Origin: CAUZIZ01 sp965218775
GTDB lineage: Bacteria; Acidobacteriota; UBA6911; RPQK01; JAJDTT01
Direction of reading: 5' to 3'
NCBI GenBank assembly: GCA_965218775.1
Contig: CBDCLS010000005.1
Coordinates: 620,001-684,000 of the forward strand
DNA length: 64,000 bases
In this document: positions 26,268 through 36,071 of the stretch, piece by piece
Numbering within the stretch: the first letter of the stretch is position 1
Layout of the letters: every line of letters begins with the position of its first letter
Program-made: the position numbers and the translations under genes
The notes under the pieces: model-generated
Databases searched by the model: none
Seen by the model: the letters and a program-made list of their open reading frames with translations, nothing else
What the model was told of the DNA's origin: nothing

Positions 26268-27158
26268 TCAAGGGATTCGGTACTTCGAATACCCTGGTAG
26301 ATACTGGCTCAAGTCCAGGATCTCGAAGAATTCACGGTCATCCACCATCAGATCGGTGATAGCGTTCCAGTCTCCCGTCTCCTTGAGCCGACTGAGAGCG
26401 TCGACCAGCCCTCTGGCGGCCGCATAGATCCCCACCAACGAACCGATGGTGATCTGGCATCCCGCCTCCTGGAAGTCGGATATGGGAAGGGGTTCTGCAG
26501 TGGCGAAGATGCCCACCAGCGGTGCCTTGATCTCACGGGCAAAGTAGTTCAGATCTTCCTTGGTCAGCGCCATCACGAATATGGCATCCGCTCCGGCCTC
26601 GGCGTAGGCCTTGCTCCTTTTCACCACTTCTTCGATGAGGTTGTCTCGGTAATACTCTTCCCTGGAAACTGTCCCGATGACATCAGTCCTGGCGATGATG
26701 ACGAAGTCGGGATCCGTCTTGGCTTCGACCGCAGCCTCGATCTTTCCACACATTTCATCGGTACTGATCAGCTGATTCCGAGGGATTGCGGGAAGAAACG
26801 GACACTTGGACGGAAGAGCCTCATCGTCCAGATGGATCCCGGCGACACCGGCCGACTCGAAATCGCGAACAGTGTCCATCACGCTCATGGCGTTTCCATA
26901 GCCCTCCTCGGCGTCGGCGATCACCGGAATCTTCACGGCCTTGGCCACGTTGCGGCAGATCCAGAGGCGCTCCGTTTTGCTCATCAGGGCCAGGTCCGGC
27001 TTCCCCAGAGATGCGGCTTCGGTAGCGTAGCTGCCCACGTATACCGAGTCGAAACCCGCCCGCTCAACCAGCAGTGCAGAGAAAGCGTCGTAGGCTCCGA
27101 TGGAGACCACGGTCCTGGGCCCCTTCATCCCTTCTCGTAGCAGTTTCGTGGTCTTCAT
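26268..27158 (-). CDS. Isocitrate lyase/PEP mutase superfamily enzyme
   Basis: The 296-residue protein matches the short PEP mutase/oxaloacetate hydrolase/methylisocitrate lyase branch: GAYDAFSALLVERAGFDSVYVGSYATEA, the metal-site run VIADAEEGYGN, then IHLDDEALPSKCPF and FVIIARTDV. These enzymes cleave or form C-C or P-C bonds next to a carboxylate. The active-site loop is not the KKCGH of isocitrate lyase, so a 2,3-dimethylmalate or oxaloacetate-type substrate is more likely. AGGAAGTG precedes the ATG at 27158. It lies 31 bases behind the Gfo/Idh gene in one operon, suggesting a catabolic pathway in which oxidation is followed by lysis. Confidence 0.9.
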   Translation of the reverse strand: MKTTKLLREGMKGPRTVVSIGAYDAFSALLVERAGFDSVYVGSYATEAASLGKPDLALMSKTERLWICRNVAKAVKIPVIADAEEGYGNAMSVMDTVRDFESAGVAGIHLDDEALPSKCPFLPAIPRNQLISTDEMCGKIEAAVEAKTDPDFVIIARTDVIGTVSREEYYRDNLIEEVVKRSKAYAEAGADAIFVMALTKEDLNYFAREIKAPLVGIFATAEPLPISDFQEAGCQITIGSLVGIYAAARGLVDALSRLKETGDWNAITDLMVDDREFFEILDLSQYLPGYSKYRIP

Positions 27159-27189
27159 TTTTTGTCACTTCCTTGGGAGAACGCCCTGC

Positions 27190-28368
27190 TCACACCCGGC
27201 AGAAATTGGTCTTCAGTTGGAAATCCCCTGCCCGCTCGGCCTCGCTCGTGATCTCCTCCAGATAGATGTCCCGATTCTCCTGTGCCGACAGCAGCGCCGC
27301 CAGGGTACACCGTTGGATCTCTTTGGCCTCTGCACCCGTGTGAATAGGAGGCTCCCTGCCCTCTTTGATCACCCGGATGAAGTGCCTGGTGCTGTTGATG
27401 AAAGAGGAGGACCAGTTCCGTTCCCCCGGAGTGATGTCCTCGAGATACGTCCGGACCCTACCGTCGAGAAAGACAGCAATGGGTGGAAAGACTTCACTCT
27501 TCGACATCTGGTTCCCCACGAACAGGGCCCTATCTCCTGCGGCCGAGCACTGATTGACCCACATGATACCCGCCTCCCCCACGATTTCAACAAACTCCTC
27601 CAGCCAGAAGTCGCAGGGGAGAATCATCTTCGGTGCCAAGGAGAAGTCGATCTGGGCGTACTTCGGAGGATCTCCCTGGCGGGGCTTGAACCTCGCACGA
27701 ACTAGGGCGGGCGCGTCCAAGGGAGTCTCGGAATCGATCCAGGCTCCCACTTTTTCCAGGTCCCGCTCCATGAACCAACGGATCAGAGAGAACTTGTGAT
27801 GGCCATCGTCGCCCACCAGGGGACTGGTCCCGGACCGCTCCAGATCCAGGGACCAGCTTCCGGCGCTCCAGCACCAGGGCCGGGAAACCCCTTCTTTCAG
27901 ACCCGCCATGGTATGGACCCGGATGCTGCGGAGATCTCCGATGAGTCCCCCGGAAATCAGCTCCTTCGCCTTCAGATAGACGGGGTAGAAGACGAAATTC
28001 TCATAGACCTTCAGCACAGTGCCGCTCTCCCCGCAGGCTTGGATGATCCGGTCACACTCGTCCAGAGTGACTGCCATGGGTTTTTGCAGGCTGATTCCTT
28101 TTACCCCTGCCCGGGCGCAGGCCACCGCCTGCTGGCAGTGGAGATGGTGTGGTGTCAGGATCTCCACCAGGTCCAGATCCTCCCGGCTCAGCATCTCCTG
28201 GAAGTCTGTGTAGAGGTGGGCATGAGAACTCCACTTCTCCAACCACTTCCTCCCCGCCGCCGGGTTCAAATCGCAAACCGCCACTACCTTGGCGTCGTCC
28301 GAGCCCAGGTAGCCCAAGACGTTTTCATGGCTGATGGCCCCCAGGCCGATAAATCCCACCTTCAACAT
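27190..28368 (-). CDS. Gfo/Idh/MocA family NAD(P)-dependent oxidoreductase
   Basis: The 392-residue protein has the N-terminal Rossmann fold (VGFIGLGAISHENV, then VVAVCDLNP) and the C-terminal beta-sheet domain of sugar or sugar-acid dehydrogenases. The usual EKP motif reads QKP (GISLQKPMA), a variant known in some subfamilies, so the lysine is retained. YENFVFYPVY and HHKFSLIRWF hold likely active-site residues. No signal peptide is present, so it is cytosolic. It heads the minus-strand operon with the lyase and two VOC genes and is divergent from the broken SSS symporter, with the promoter region lying between 28369 and 28508. Confidence 0.92.
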   Translation of the reverse strand: MLKVGFIGLGAISHENVLGYLGSDDAKVVAVCDLNPAAGRKWLEKWSSHAHLYTDFQEMLSREDLDLVEILTPHHLHCQQAVACARAGVKGISLQKPMAVTLDECDRIIQACGESGTVLKVYENFVFYPVYLKAKELISGGLIGDLRSIRVHTMAGLKEGVSRPWCWSAGSWSLDLERSGTSPLVGDDGHHKFSLIRWFMERDLEKVGAWIDSETPLDAPALVRARFKPRQGDPPKYAQIDFSLAPKMILPCDFWLEEFVEIVGEAGIMWVNQCSAAGDRALFVGNQMSKSEVFPPIAVFLDGRVRTYLEDITPGERNWSSSFINSTRHFIRVIKEGREPPIHTGAEAKEIQRCTLAALLSAQENRDIYLEEITSEAERAGDFQLKTNFCRV

Positions 28369-28508
28369 GCTAGGTACACGTGCTAAGGCTGTTCCTGGCT
28401 AGAAAGGGGGAGCATCATGGAGGACTCTTCCGTTGGCGGCGAGCCTGTGCAATGCTGCAGGATGATCAGACTACACAAGATGTCTGCCATCCCAACCAAG
28501 CAATCAAA

Positions 28509-30140
28509 ATGACCCCTTTGAACACCAACTGGATCGACTGGTCGATTTTCGGTCTGTACATCCTAGCAGTGTTCGTCTTCGGGCTCTACATGTCCCGTAA
28601 GGAGGAGACCACGGCTGACTTCTTTCTGGCCGGTCGGCGCCTTCCCTGGTATGCACTTGTCCATGTTCGCTACCAACATTTCGGCTGGTTCCCTGGTGGG
28701 GCTGGCCGGTGACGCCTACCGCGTGGGCATAGCCGTCGGAACCCTGGAATGGGGAGCCGTCCTTGGACTGTTCATGTTGACCTTCATTTTCCTACCCTAT
28801 TACCAGCGCCAGGGGGTCTACACGCTGCCCGAGTTTATGGAACAGCGGTACAACCTGCCAGTGCGAGTGATATTTGCCGTCTCCGTGCTAGTGTACGAAA
28901 TTCTCATCTACATCCCGTTCCTGCTCCTGGGCGGTGCCATCATCATGGACGTGATGTTCGGCATCCCTTTCCTCTGGGGACTGATTGGGATCGCCGCCTT
29001 CGTCGGGGCCTATACGATTCTGGGAGGACTCGGAGCGGTCGTCTGGACGGATGTGATTCAGGGATCACTGATGATTCTTGGCGGAGCCGTCCTCACCATC
29101 CTGGGTCTGATTGAAATCGGCGGCGTTGAGAGACTGATGACCGAAGCGGCTGACAAGATGCACGTCTGGCTGCCCGCGGACCATCCCGACTATCCCTTCC
29201 CTGGCACCCTGATTGGCGGATATTTCCTGGTGACCATCTACTACTGGTGTCTCAATCAGACGATGGTCCAGAGAACTCTGGGGGCACGCACGGAGTGGGA
29301 TGCTCGCATGGGCGCCATGGTGGCCTGCATGATCAAGGTCATTCTGCCATTCATCCTGGTCCTTCCCGGTATCATCGCGTTTGTTCTCCTCCCCGATCTG
29401 GAGGGACCCGATCAAGCCCTTCCCGAGCTGATCAATCGAGTGGTCCCCATGGGCCGAGGGGGCTCCTGACGGCAGCGATTCTGGCGGCATTGATGTCTTC
29501 GGCCGACTCCAGCCTCAACTCCTGGGCGACCCTGTTCACCTATGACCTCTACCGCCGCCTGCTGGATAAAGGGGCCGCTACGCGTCGCCTCATCCTGGTG
29601 GGCCGCTTGGCCATACTGTGCCTCTTGATTGTGGTTGTGGCACGGGCTTTTGCGCTCAAAGGCACCGCGTCGATCCTTCAGTATCTGCTCAACGGCCTGG
29701 CCTATCTTGCAGGCCCAATCGTCATCATCTTCACCGTGGGTGTGTTCTGGCGACGGGCCACGTCCACCGGGGCCATTGCCACCATCGTCCTATCGCCGTT
29801 GGTCTGCTACTACTGTCAGCACATGCATCAGACCTTCGGCTTTGGTCCGACCCAGTCCTCGATCGTCTACTGGCTGCCGATCGCCATGGGGGTCCTGCTG
29901 GCAGTGATGATCTCAATCTCGTTGATCACCCGGCCCAAAACGGAGGCACAGCTGGAGGGATTGATCTGGGCCCGCCAGGATACGCTGACCCTGGATGACC
30001 GACTACTCGAGCGTCTGGACGTTAAGAATGGAAATGAAGCGGCAGTCATCCCTTCCTCACTTCCGGTCTGGAAAGACCATCGCATTGTCGGGACGATCGC
30101 GATGCTGCTGATGCTGGCGGCACTCTGGTGGTTGCGCTGA
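28509..30140 (+). pseudogene. SSS-family sodium:solute symporter with two frameshifts
   Basis: Three consecutive frames together spell one complete symporter. MTPLNTNWIDWSIFGLYI to FLAGRRLPWY comes first. From about 28651, MFATNISAGSLVGLAGDAYR through TM helices to PELINRVVPMG follows. From about 29460 comes RGLLTAAILAALMSSADSSLNS to the end. Breaks lie near 28640-28655 and 29450-29460. The Na2-site motif region (MSSADSSLN) is intact. Apart from the two shifts the protein is uninterrupted, so these may be young mutations or assembly indels. It is divergent from the Gfo/Idh operon, which suggests it once imported that operon's substrate. Confidence 0.85.
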
Positions 30141-31032
30141 GATCAGAACGACGTAATGCTATTGATCTCTGCGAAGGTACCAGGGACGCAGGAGCAAGCA
30201 GGTTCCAGGGGTTCGGCAGGCTGCCGGCCGAGGAGTAGACCCCGACAAGGGAAACAGCGACCGCCAGGGTTGGACCCTCATCAGTGGGCTCGGCTTTACT
30301 CTCGCCAGCGTGTTTTTTCGGCGACCCGCTGCCGGAGCAACTTGTGAACACTCTTAGTGCGCTGCTTTTCCTTACGCGTCAGATGTTCGTCGCGGCGCCG
30401 GGCCTGAAACCCGAGCTCCACTTGTAGCTTCAAGTAGTTCTCAAAACGAGCGGAACTCAGCCGTCCAGTCGAGAGAGCTTCCTGGCTTCGCTTTCGCCCC
30501 AGCAGGCTCAGGCCACCCGAGCCTCCAGTGACGCGCTCTTCTGGGACGATGTTCCCGTCTTCGAGGACTGAGCCGCAGAGCCTCTGGCTGTCCTCCCCAA
30601 GACTCGTGCGCCTGGTTTCTGTCCTCTTCGCAGGACAATCCTCCCAGACACACTCCCCTCGCCCTATCTCACACGCTTGCCGACCCCTGCACCTCCGCGA
30701 CCCCCTCCAGAGACCCCAGTTCCTCCCTCCAATCTGAGACTTCGTCACGGCCAGACCACACCGGATCGAAAAGTAACTTCCTATTGACTCCACTCGCAGG
30801 GTTGAGGGCGGCGCACACCAAGAGGCTCGACGCGATGAGTCGGACGGCGGCCCTGATTGTGGCGAGGCAAGTGGTCACGGTGAGGTTTCGGCGTGCGGGT
30901 GATTGCCTGAGAACTGACATTATACAGGAGCGCCACTCCTGGTTTGCCGAACAACGTATTGGTCTGGCGCAGAGCTACTCACGTGAATCACCCTCCGCAC
31001 GCCGCAGACATTTGGCGCGGGGAACAAAAAGA
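30141..31032. other. Intergenic stretch holding an RsgA fossil
   Basis: Apart from the short fragment at 30299-30500, no gene is recognised. The segment 30800-31030 has open frames on the plus strand without homology. Confidence 0.4.
30299..30500 (-). pseudogene. rsgA: C-terminal fossil of ribosome small-subunit GTPase RsgA
   Basis: About 60 residues (SQEALSTGRLSSARFENYLK, then a basic ARRRDEHLTRKEKQRTKSVH) match the C-terminal helical end of RsgA, which normally follows its zinc-binding Cys/His segment. The preceding residues are degenerate and the GTPase domain is not recognisable, so this is a decayed remnant. A working copy must be elsewhere if the cell needs it. Confidence 0.5.
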
Positions 31033-32355
31033 TCATTCGCGGTCACGTTTCCAACCACCGGGCTTACCGGCCAACGGATCGAAGATATTGCGGAGATCTG
31101 AATCGGGCGCCGCCGTGCGGATCGTGTTGCTGTCGTTCAGCCTTGCTCCGCTGAGTTGCCAGCGCACCAAGCCGATGTCTCGACGATGTTTAGCGGCAGG
31201 TCCCTTGGACCGATATCCGGTGCCGAATGCGGTCAGTATCTTGCCGTCCGGCAACAGAACCGACGACACACCCTGTGGGCTTTGATACAAGGCGTCAAAG
31301 CCTTTCATGGTGGCCTCCCACCGGTGCAGCAGATAGCGGTGATCAAGGTCCCAGGTCTCGCCGTGATCGCGGCTAACAACCGCTTCGATCCCAAACTGCG
31401 GGTAGCCTTTCGGCGTCATCACATAGCCCTTCCGTGCCACGTAGGTCATCACGATTTCGCTGCTCGGCATCAGGACGAGCGAGGGATGATGCCGGCCCCA
31501 GTCGTATAGCTTCTTCACCGAAGACCACGTCTGCCCGCCATCTTTGGAGATTGAAATCCCGAGACCCTCCCAGTGGTCGATGTTCTTTTGCTTATACTTC
31601 TCGGGGATGGAAGGGCGGCACGCTGCCAAATGATTGCCGTTTGCGGCGCGGAACAGGGCGACTTCACTGACCTCCTTCCACTGCGGCACACGAACGCTCT
31701 TGGTCCAAGTTCGACCCTTGTCGGTGCTAAACCGAAGATAGCCTTGTTCCCAACTGACTCTATTATCTCGCGATTGAAAGAAGTTCCAGCCTGTTTCCAA
31801 CAACCGCGTGACCTCACCGGTCTCTTTGTCACGCTCGACCAATAGCGGGTCCCACGGATGCCAAGCCTTTCCTTGGGGCGTGGGATCGACCTTTCCAAGT
31901 TTAGCCCAGGTGCTGCCATAGTCACTGCTGAACAGCCGGACGCCCTTGCTGTCCCCCAGGTGCATCAACAATTGACCCTGACCAAGGTAGGTCAGGCTCA
32001 GCCCCAGGCCCTGCGTCGGCGCTCCGTCAGTACCTGGGAGGACAACCTTTGGTTTAGACCACGTGGTCCCATGGTCTTCGCTCGTAGTCACCATGGCGTG
32101 AAAGTCTTTCATCGGCCTCGGCTGAAAGGTGACCAACATCAGCAGTCTGTCCTTCTCAGGCATGTAGACGAGGTAGGGCACTAGCGCCACTGAATTCGCC
32201 TCTTCGGTGACGACTTGAAACCTGGCAGGAACACGGATTTCTCCCTCGACTCCGCCGAACTGCCGCACGATATGCGACGTCCATTCGGCTGCTGCCCCTG
32301 GCATGGACAAGCCGAGCACAACGAGTACACACACGCAATGTTGCGAGATTGTCAT
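31033..32355 (-). CDS. Exported sialidase-like (BNR/Asp-box) protein
   Basis: The 440-residue protein has a Sec signal peptide (VLVVLGLSMPGAAA) and a six-bladed propeller with at least five Asp boxes: SEDHGTTW, SSDYGSTW, STDKGRTW, SKDGGQTW and SRDHGETW. This is the sialidase/neuraminidase superfamily fold. Many environmental members have other glycan substrates, so I do not claim sialic acid. The start at ATG 32355 is chosen for AGGAGGAG. It lies 40 bases behind the five-bladed-propeller gene and is probably its operon partner. A more distant sialidase-like gene lies at 39571. Confidence 0.88.
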   Translation of the reverse strand: MTISQHCVCVLVVLGLSMPGAAAEWTSHIVRQFGGVEGEIRVPARFQVVTEEANSVALVPYLVYMPEKDRLLMLVTFQPRPMKDFHAMVTTSEDHGTTWSKPKVVLPGTDGAPTQGLGLSLTYLGQGQLLMHLGDSKGVRLFSSDYGSTWAKLGKVDPTPQGKAWHPWDPLLVERDKETGEVTRLLETGWNFFQSRDNRVSWEQGYLRFSTDKGRTWTKSVRVPQWKEVSEVALFRAANGNHLAACRPSIPEKYKQKNIDHWEGLGISISKDGGQTWSSVKKLYDWGRHHPSLVLMPSSEIVMTYVARKGYVMTPKGYPQFGIEAVVSRDHGETWDLDHRYLLHRWEATMKGFDALYQSPQGVSSVLLPDGKILTAFGTGYRSKGPAAKHRRDIGLVRWQLSGARLNDSNTIRTAAPDSDLRNIFDPLAGKPGGWKRDRE

Positions 32356-32395
32356 GGAGACTCCTCCTAAGTGCACCGCGTAGATTTTGTGAGAC

Positions 32396-33889
32396 CTACC
32401 GCTTGCTGGTTTGGATTGAGTACAAGTCGGCGTCTTTCATTACGAAGCGGAAGCGAATCGGCTTGCCGGCCAGGGCGCTAATGTCGGCTCCGCTCTTCCA
32501 CGACACGACTCGTTCGATGTCGTCGCCATAGATGTCCGTCGAGTCCTCCAGCCGGTAACCTTGGATCGGCACACCCTCGTCGTCCTGTATCTCAACGCGC
32601 ACGCTACCGGCGGCCGAGGTCGAAAGATTGATGATGAGTCGATCGCCGTCGAAAACCAACGGCTTGGTGACCATGTTTCCGCCGGCCAGCGGGGCCTGAA
32701 CCGAGACGAACCCGTCGATACGATAAGTGTAGCGACGCAACTGGCAGCTCGTGCCGACATAGTAACCTTCAATCGAGTAGATCGACAGCTCATCTGGTGT
32801 ATCGGGGATGGTCGACTTGGTAACGACCACTCCCGATGCCACATAGTTGTTGCGGTTGACCCATCGGGACTTCTGCAAACCCGGCCGGATGACCGCCTCG
32901 CCCCAGCGCCGGAAGGTTCGACCGTCGCGACTGCTCATCAGTAGGACGTCGGACGTGCCTCTTTTGAAATGTCCCCTCGGATTCCGCGATGGCACGAAAC
33001 GCTTGGGAAAGCCAATGAAGATGTGCGGTGCGCGATAGTAGGGGGCAATCGAATTCGTATAGAGGTGCTCGGGAGGAGCATCGGGATATTCCAGAAACAC
33101 CGGCTGGGTCCAGTTGCGAAAGTCGGTCGAGGTACACGTCAGGATGTCGCGGTATTTGTTACGGAAACCGCGGTGGAAGTCGACATAGCAATTCCGGGTC
33201 GTATCCCAAAACGCCAGGTTCACCGAATCGAATGCACCATGGGTGATGACCGGCCCACGGGACAACGGCGACCAATGAATCCCGTCGGGCGACTTGAAAG
33301 TCCAGATGCCGCCATCGCCTGCCACGCCAGCAAACGCCTTGTACCTTGCATTGGGTGAGCAGTCTGGGTTGGCATCCTTAAAGGGCGCGAAGTTCTGCCG
33401 GCCGCGACCCATGAAGACGATGTTATTCCTGTTCGACCCGTTGAACTTGTGCAATCCCAGCTCTGGCTTGGTCCAATGGATGCCGTCTTTACTCTCGGCG
33501 TAACAAGCCGAGTAGTGGAGCTGATCATCGGTTGTCTCATCCCACTCGGCAGCCCGGTAATACATGCGGTAGAGACTGCCGTCCTGAAAGACGACGTGGC
33601 CGTGGCTGGTGCTGCCTTCCCACGGCGCATCGTGCACGATCACCACCTCCCGCGGCGTCGGCTTGTGCAGCTTGAGTTCGCCGCCGTCTAGGCTGTCGAT
33701 TAGAGCGTTGTCCACGAACAACTCAACCCGGCTGCCAATATCAATTGGCCGCGCCGAGCCCGCATTCCTTCGAAGCTGTGAAAACGCAGTTTTCGGCATC
33801 GGCCCTAAATCGGAATAGCTCGCGAAAACTAAGCAACAGGCGATGACCCGCCAACAACGGGTTTCAGCAATCGTCTGATATCTGGGCAT
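32396..33889 (-). CDS. Exported five-bladed beta-propeller glycosidase-like protein (GH43/32-like fold)
   Basis: The 497-residue protein is the intact member of a family with three traces in this window. It has a leader with a hydrophobic core (VIACCLVFASYS), then PIDIGSRVELFVD, PWEGSTSHGHVVFQDGSLY, CYAESKDGIHWTKPELGLHK and a C-terminal beta-sandwich-like block ending IRFRFVMKDADLYSI. It likely acts on carbohydrate in the periplasm or outside, with the sialidase-like gene 40 bases downstream. Its start region overlaps the run-on 3' end of the FG-GAP gene. A 5'-truncated paralogue is at 8443 and a C-terminal tail of another is at 35994. Confidence 0.85.
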   Translation of the reverse strand: MPRYQTIAETRCWRVIACCLVFASYSDLGPMPKTAFSQLRRNAGSARPIDIGSRVELFVDNALIDSLDGGELKLHKPTPREVVIVHDAPWEGSTSHGHVVFQDGSLYRMYYRAAEWDETTDDQLHYSACYAESKDGIHWTKPELGLHKFNGSNRNNIVFMGRGRQNFAPFKDANPDCSPNARYKAFAGVAGDGGIWTFKSPDGIHWSPLSRGPVITHGAFDSVNLAFWDTTRNCYVDFHRGFRNKYRDILTCTSTDFRNWTQPVFLEYPDAPPEHLYTNSIAPYYRAPHIFIGFPKRFVPSRNPRGHFKRGTSDVLLMSSRDGRTFRRWGEAVIRPGLQKSRWVNRNNYVASGVVVTKSTIPDTPDELSIYSIEGYYVGTSCQLRRYTYRIDGFVSVQAPLAGGNMVTKPLVFDGDRLIINLSTSAAGSVRVEIQDDEGVPIQGYRLEDSTDIYGDDIERVVSWKSGADISALAGKPIRFRFVMKDADLYSIQTSKR

Positions 33890-35627
33890 ACTTTTTCCCT
33901 GCGACTAGTTCAGATCCCTGGACTCGGCGAACTGAAGGAGGTGTCCGCGCCGAGGAGACACCGCTGCAGATGCACTGGCGCTCAACTCGCAACGAATTGT
34001 ATTGCGCACGGGTCTCGCCTCCCGTCGCGTACTCGCTGAGGACCAGATCGAGATAGCCGTCCCGGTTGAAGTCCGCGAAACGGCCGTTGAACACCATTCG
34101 CGGCGAGACCACGGTCATCTTTTCCGTCGACAAACCCTCGGGGCCTCCCCAGTAGATGGCCGATTCAGCTCCCCCCATGTAGAGATCTACGAAACCGTCG
34201 TTGTTGACATCGGCGTTGGCGTAACCTTCGCCCGGCGAACCGAAACGGTGAAACAGGATGGAGCGCCGATGCACGGAGTACTCGCCCGCTTCTTCTCCCC
34301 AATAGACGTAGGCAGGCATCGGGTCTCCTGCCACCCCGTCGACCCGATTGATAAAGACCAGGTCCTGCTTGCCGTCCGAGTCGAAGTCGGCAGTTCCTAC
34401 GCTGGCCGCTCCCAGAGTCGGCAGTTCGAGTCGTCGGCTGGTTTGCAGTCCCTCGGGGCCTCCCCAGTAGACGTAGGATCGAGTGGAAAAAGAACGCGCA
34501 TCGTTTTCATTGCTGAAGACCAGATCCGGGTAACCGTCCTGGTTCAGGTCCCCGATGGCGACCGCACTGGCCGAGAGGGTGGGGAGGTTGGTCTTTCTGG
34601 AGGCATCGTATCCTCTCTCACTGCCCCAATAGATGAAGGAGGGGATGGCATCCGTGAGCACGTCGGTGTCCAACTCCCTGATGTCGTCGGGATCCTGTTT
34701 TAGGGGACGGTACCGGTTGGCAAGGACGATTTCCGATATGCCGTCGCCATCCAGGTCGGCGATGGCCAGGCCTGAGCTTCTCTCTCCAGGAAGCTTGGTC
34801 AGGCGCGGTTCCCCGTACTGCCCTTCTCGGCTGCCCCAGTAGATTCGGATACCGCCCGGGTCGTTTCCAGCTCCCGCATTGGCGAAAACGATTTCCGGGG
34901 CGGCGTCCCCGTTTAGGTCGGAGACCTGGACATCGCTGGCAAAGCCCGTGAGCAACAGATCCCGCCGCTCCGCTGAGAAACCTTTCTGCGAACCCCAGTA
35001 CAGATAGGAGTGATTCTCGCCGCCCGCCAACTGGTCCCGCCCTCCGGAGCTGTTGGCAAACACCAGATCCAGGTGGCCGTCGCCGTTCAAATCGTGGGCC
35101 GCCGCCGCCGCCGCACCCAGAGTCGGAAGCTCCGTTCGTCGCCCGACCTCGAAGCCCTCTCGGCTTCCCCAGTAAATATACGAATCCAGATTCTGTTTGA
35201 CGCCGTTGACTCGATTGGCCACGACCAGGTCCAGATGTCCGTTGCCATCGAGGTCGGCAATGGTCTGAGCCACACCGCCGTCCGAAGCAAGCCGGGTGCG
35301 ATTGCGAACTTGGAGGCCATCGATTCCCCAGTAAATGAAGAGATCGACCTGTTCGTTGTTGTCGTGGGTGTTGACCAGGACAATATCTAGAAATCCGTCG
35401 CGATTGAGGTCGTACTGGTTGACGAGCTGGACCTCACCGGCCGCCGTCACATAGGTGTTGACCCCTCCGTCATCGAGTGTTCCCTCACTGAATTCCAGAA
35501 AAGTGGAAGTGGTCCAGCTCCGCTCTCCATGGCTGGTTCCAGAAAGGGTTACGGAGGACAAGCCAAAGACGAGAACGGCGGTCAGATTGACCAGCCACAA
35601 ACGGCGAATCCGGTTTTGGAGATTCAT
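33864..35627 (-). CDS. FG-GAP/VCBS repeat exported protein, 3' end altered
   Basis: The protein of about 587 residues has a signal peptide (MNLQNRIRRLWLVNLTAVLV) and seven to nine FG-GAP repeats with calcium-loop patterns such as DLNRDGFLDIVLVN, DLDGNGHLDLVVAN, DLNGDGHLDLVFAN and DFNRDGYLDLVL, each followed by YWGS or YWGG. These form an integrin-alpha-like propeller and are usually secreted or surface bound. After ETRAQYNSLR the sequence stops looking like the family and runs into the start of the next gene, so the last blades are lost by a frameshift or deletion near 33995. The frame also starts earlier (35663), but ATG 35627 gives the signal peptide. Confidence 0.82.
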   Translation of the reverse strand: MNLQNRIRRLWLVNLTAVLVFGLSSVTLSGTSHGERSWTTSTFLEFSEGTLDDGGVNTYVTAAGEVQLVNQYDLNRDGFLDIVLVNTHDNNEQVDLFIYWGIDGLQVRNRTRLASDGGVAQTIADLDGNGHLDLVVANRVNGVKQNLDSYIYWGSREGFEVGRRTELPTLGAAAAAAHDLNGDGHLDLVFANSSGGRDQLAGGENHSYLYWGSQKGFSAERRDLLLTGFASDVQVSDLNGDAAPEIVFANAGAGNDPGGIRIYWGSREGQYGEPRLTKLPGERSSGLAIADLDGDGISEIVLANRYRPLKQDPDDIRELDTDVLTDAIPSFIYWGSERGYDASRKTNLPTLSASAVAIGDLNQDGYPDLVFSNENDARSFSTRSYVYWGGPEGLQTSRRLELPTLGAASVGTADFDSDGKQDLVFINRVDGVAGDPMPAYVYWGEEAGEYSVHRRSILFHRFGSPGEGYANADVNNDGFVDLYMGGAESAIYWGGPEGLSTEKMTVVSPRMVFNGRFADFNRDGYLDLVLSEYATGGETRAQYNSLRVERQCICSGVSSARTPPSVRRVQGSELVAGKKYAQISDDC

Positions 35628-35993
35628 GGTAATCCTAGTGGGCCTGGCAAGATGGGTGTGCAAAATTTCAAGGCGAAAACCGGCCTCGATGCCCCCGATC
35701 TCGGGGAATGGGATGAGTGCTGGCTTCGTTACCGCGGGATTTTGCCGATCGCCGTGGCGGCGACCAGGGATGTGAGGAACTGCCTGCCTCCAATCATGTG
35801 GCTAACCCCGCGGTGAGAGCCACAACATACTATAAGCGGACAGGGTATGGAAGGGCTTCTTCACGGTGGTGATGGACATCCGGACTGACAGTCCGATGCG
35901 AGCCCTGGCAACACAGGCGATACTCGGCAATCGTCCCGGCTCCGACCATTGCGATGACATGAACATCTGACATGTGCGGGTCACCTTCCGGTC

Positions 35994-36071
35994 TCATTCG
36001 CTGGGGAACCCGAAGGAGAAAAGCCTGGCATTCTGCAGATAGAACTTGAGCTTCACCGTGCGGCCCTCGTC
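35994..36071 (-). pseudogene. C-terminal tail of a third five-bladed-propeller glycosidase-like gene
   Basis: In one minus frame, DEGRTVKLKFYLQNARLFSF ends with GFPSE and a stop. It matches the last strands of the proteins at 8443 (GRPVRLRFVMRDSRLYSFQF) and 32396 (GKPIRFRFVMKDADLYSI). The rest of that gene is absent. The tail directly abuts a TonB receptor fragment in another frame, marking a deletion junction near 36070. Confidence 0.65.
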
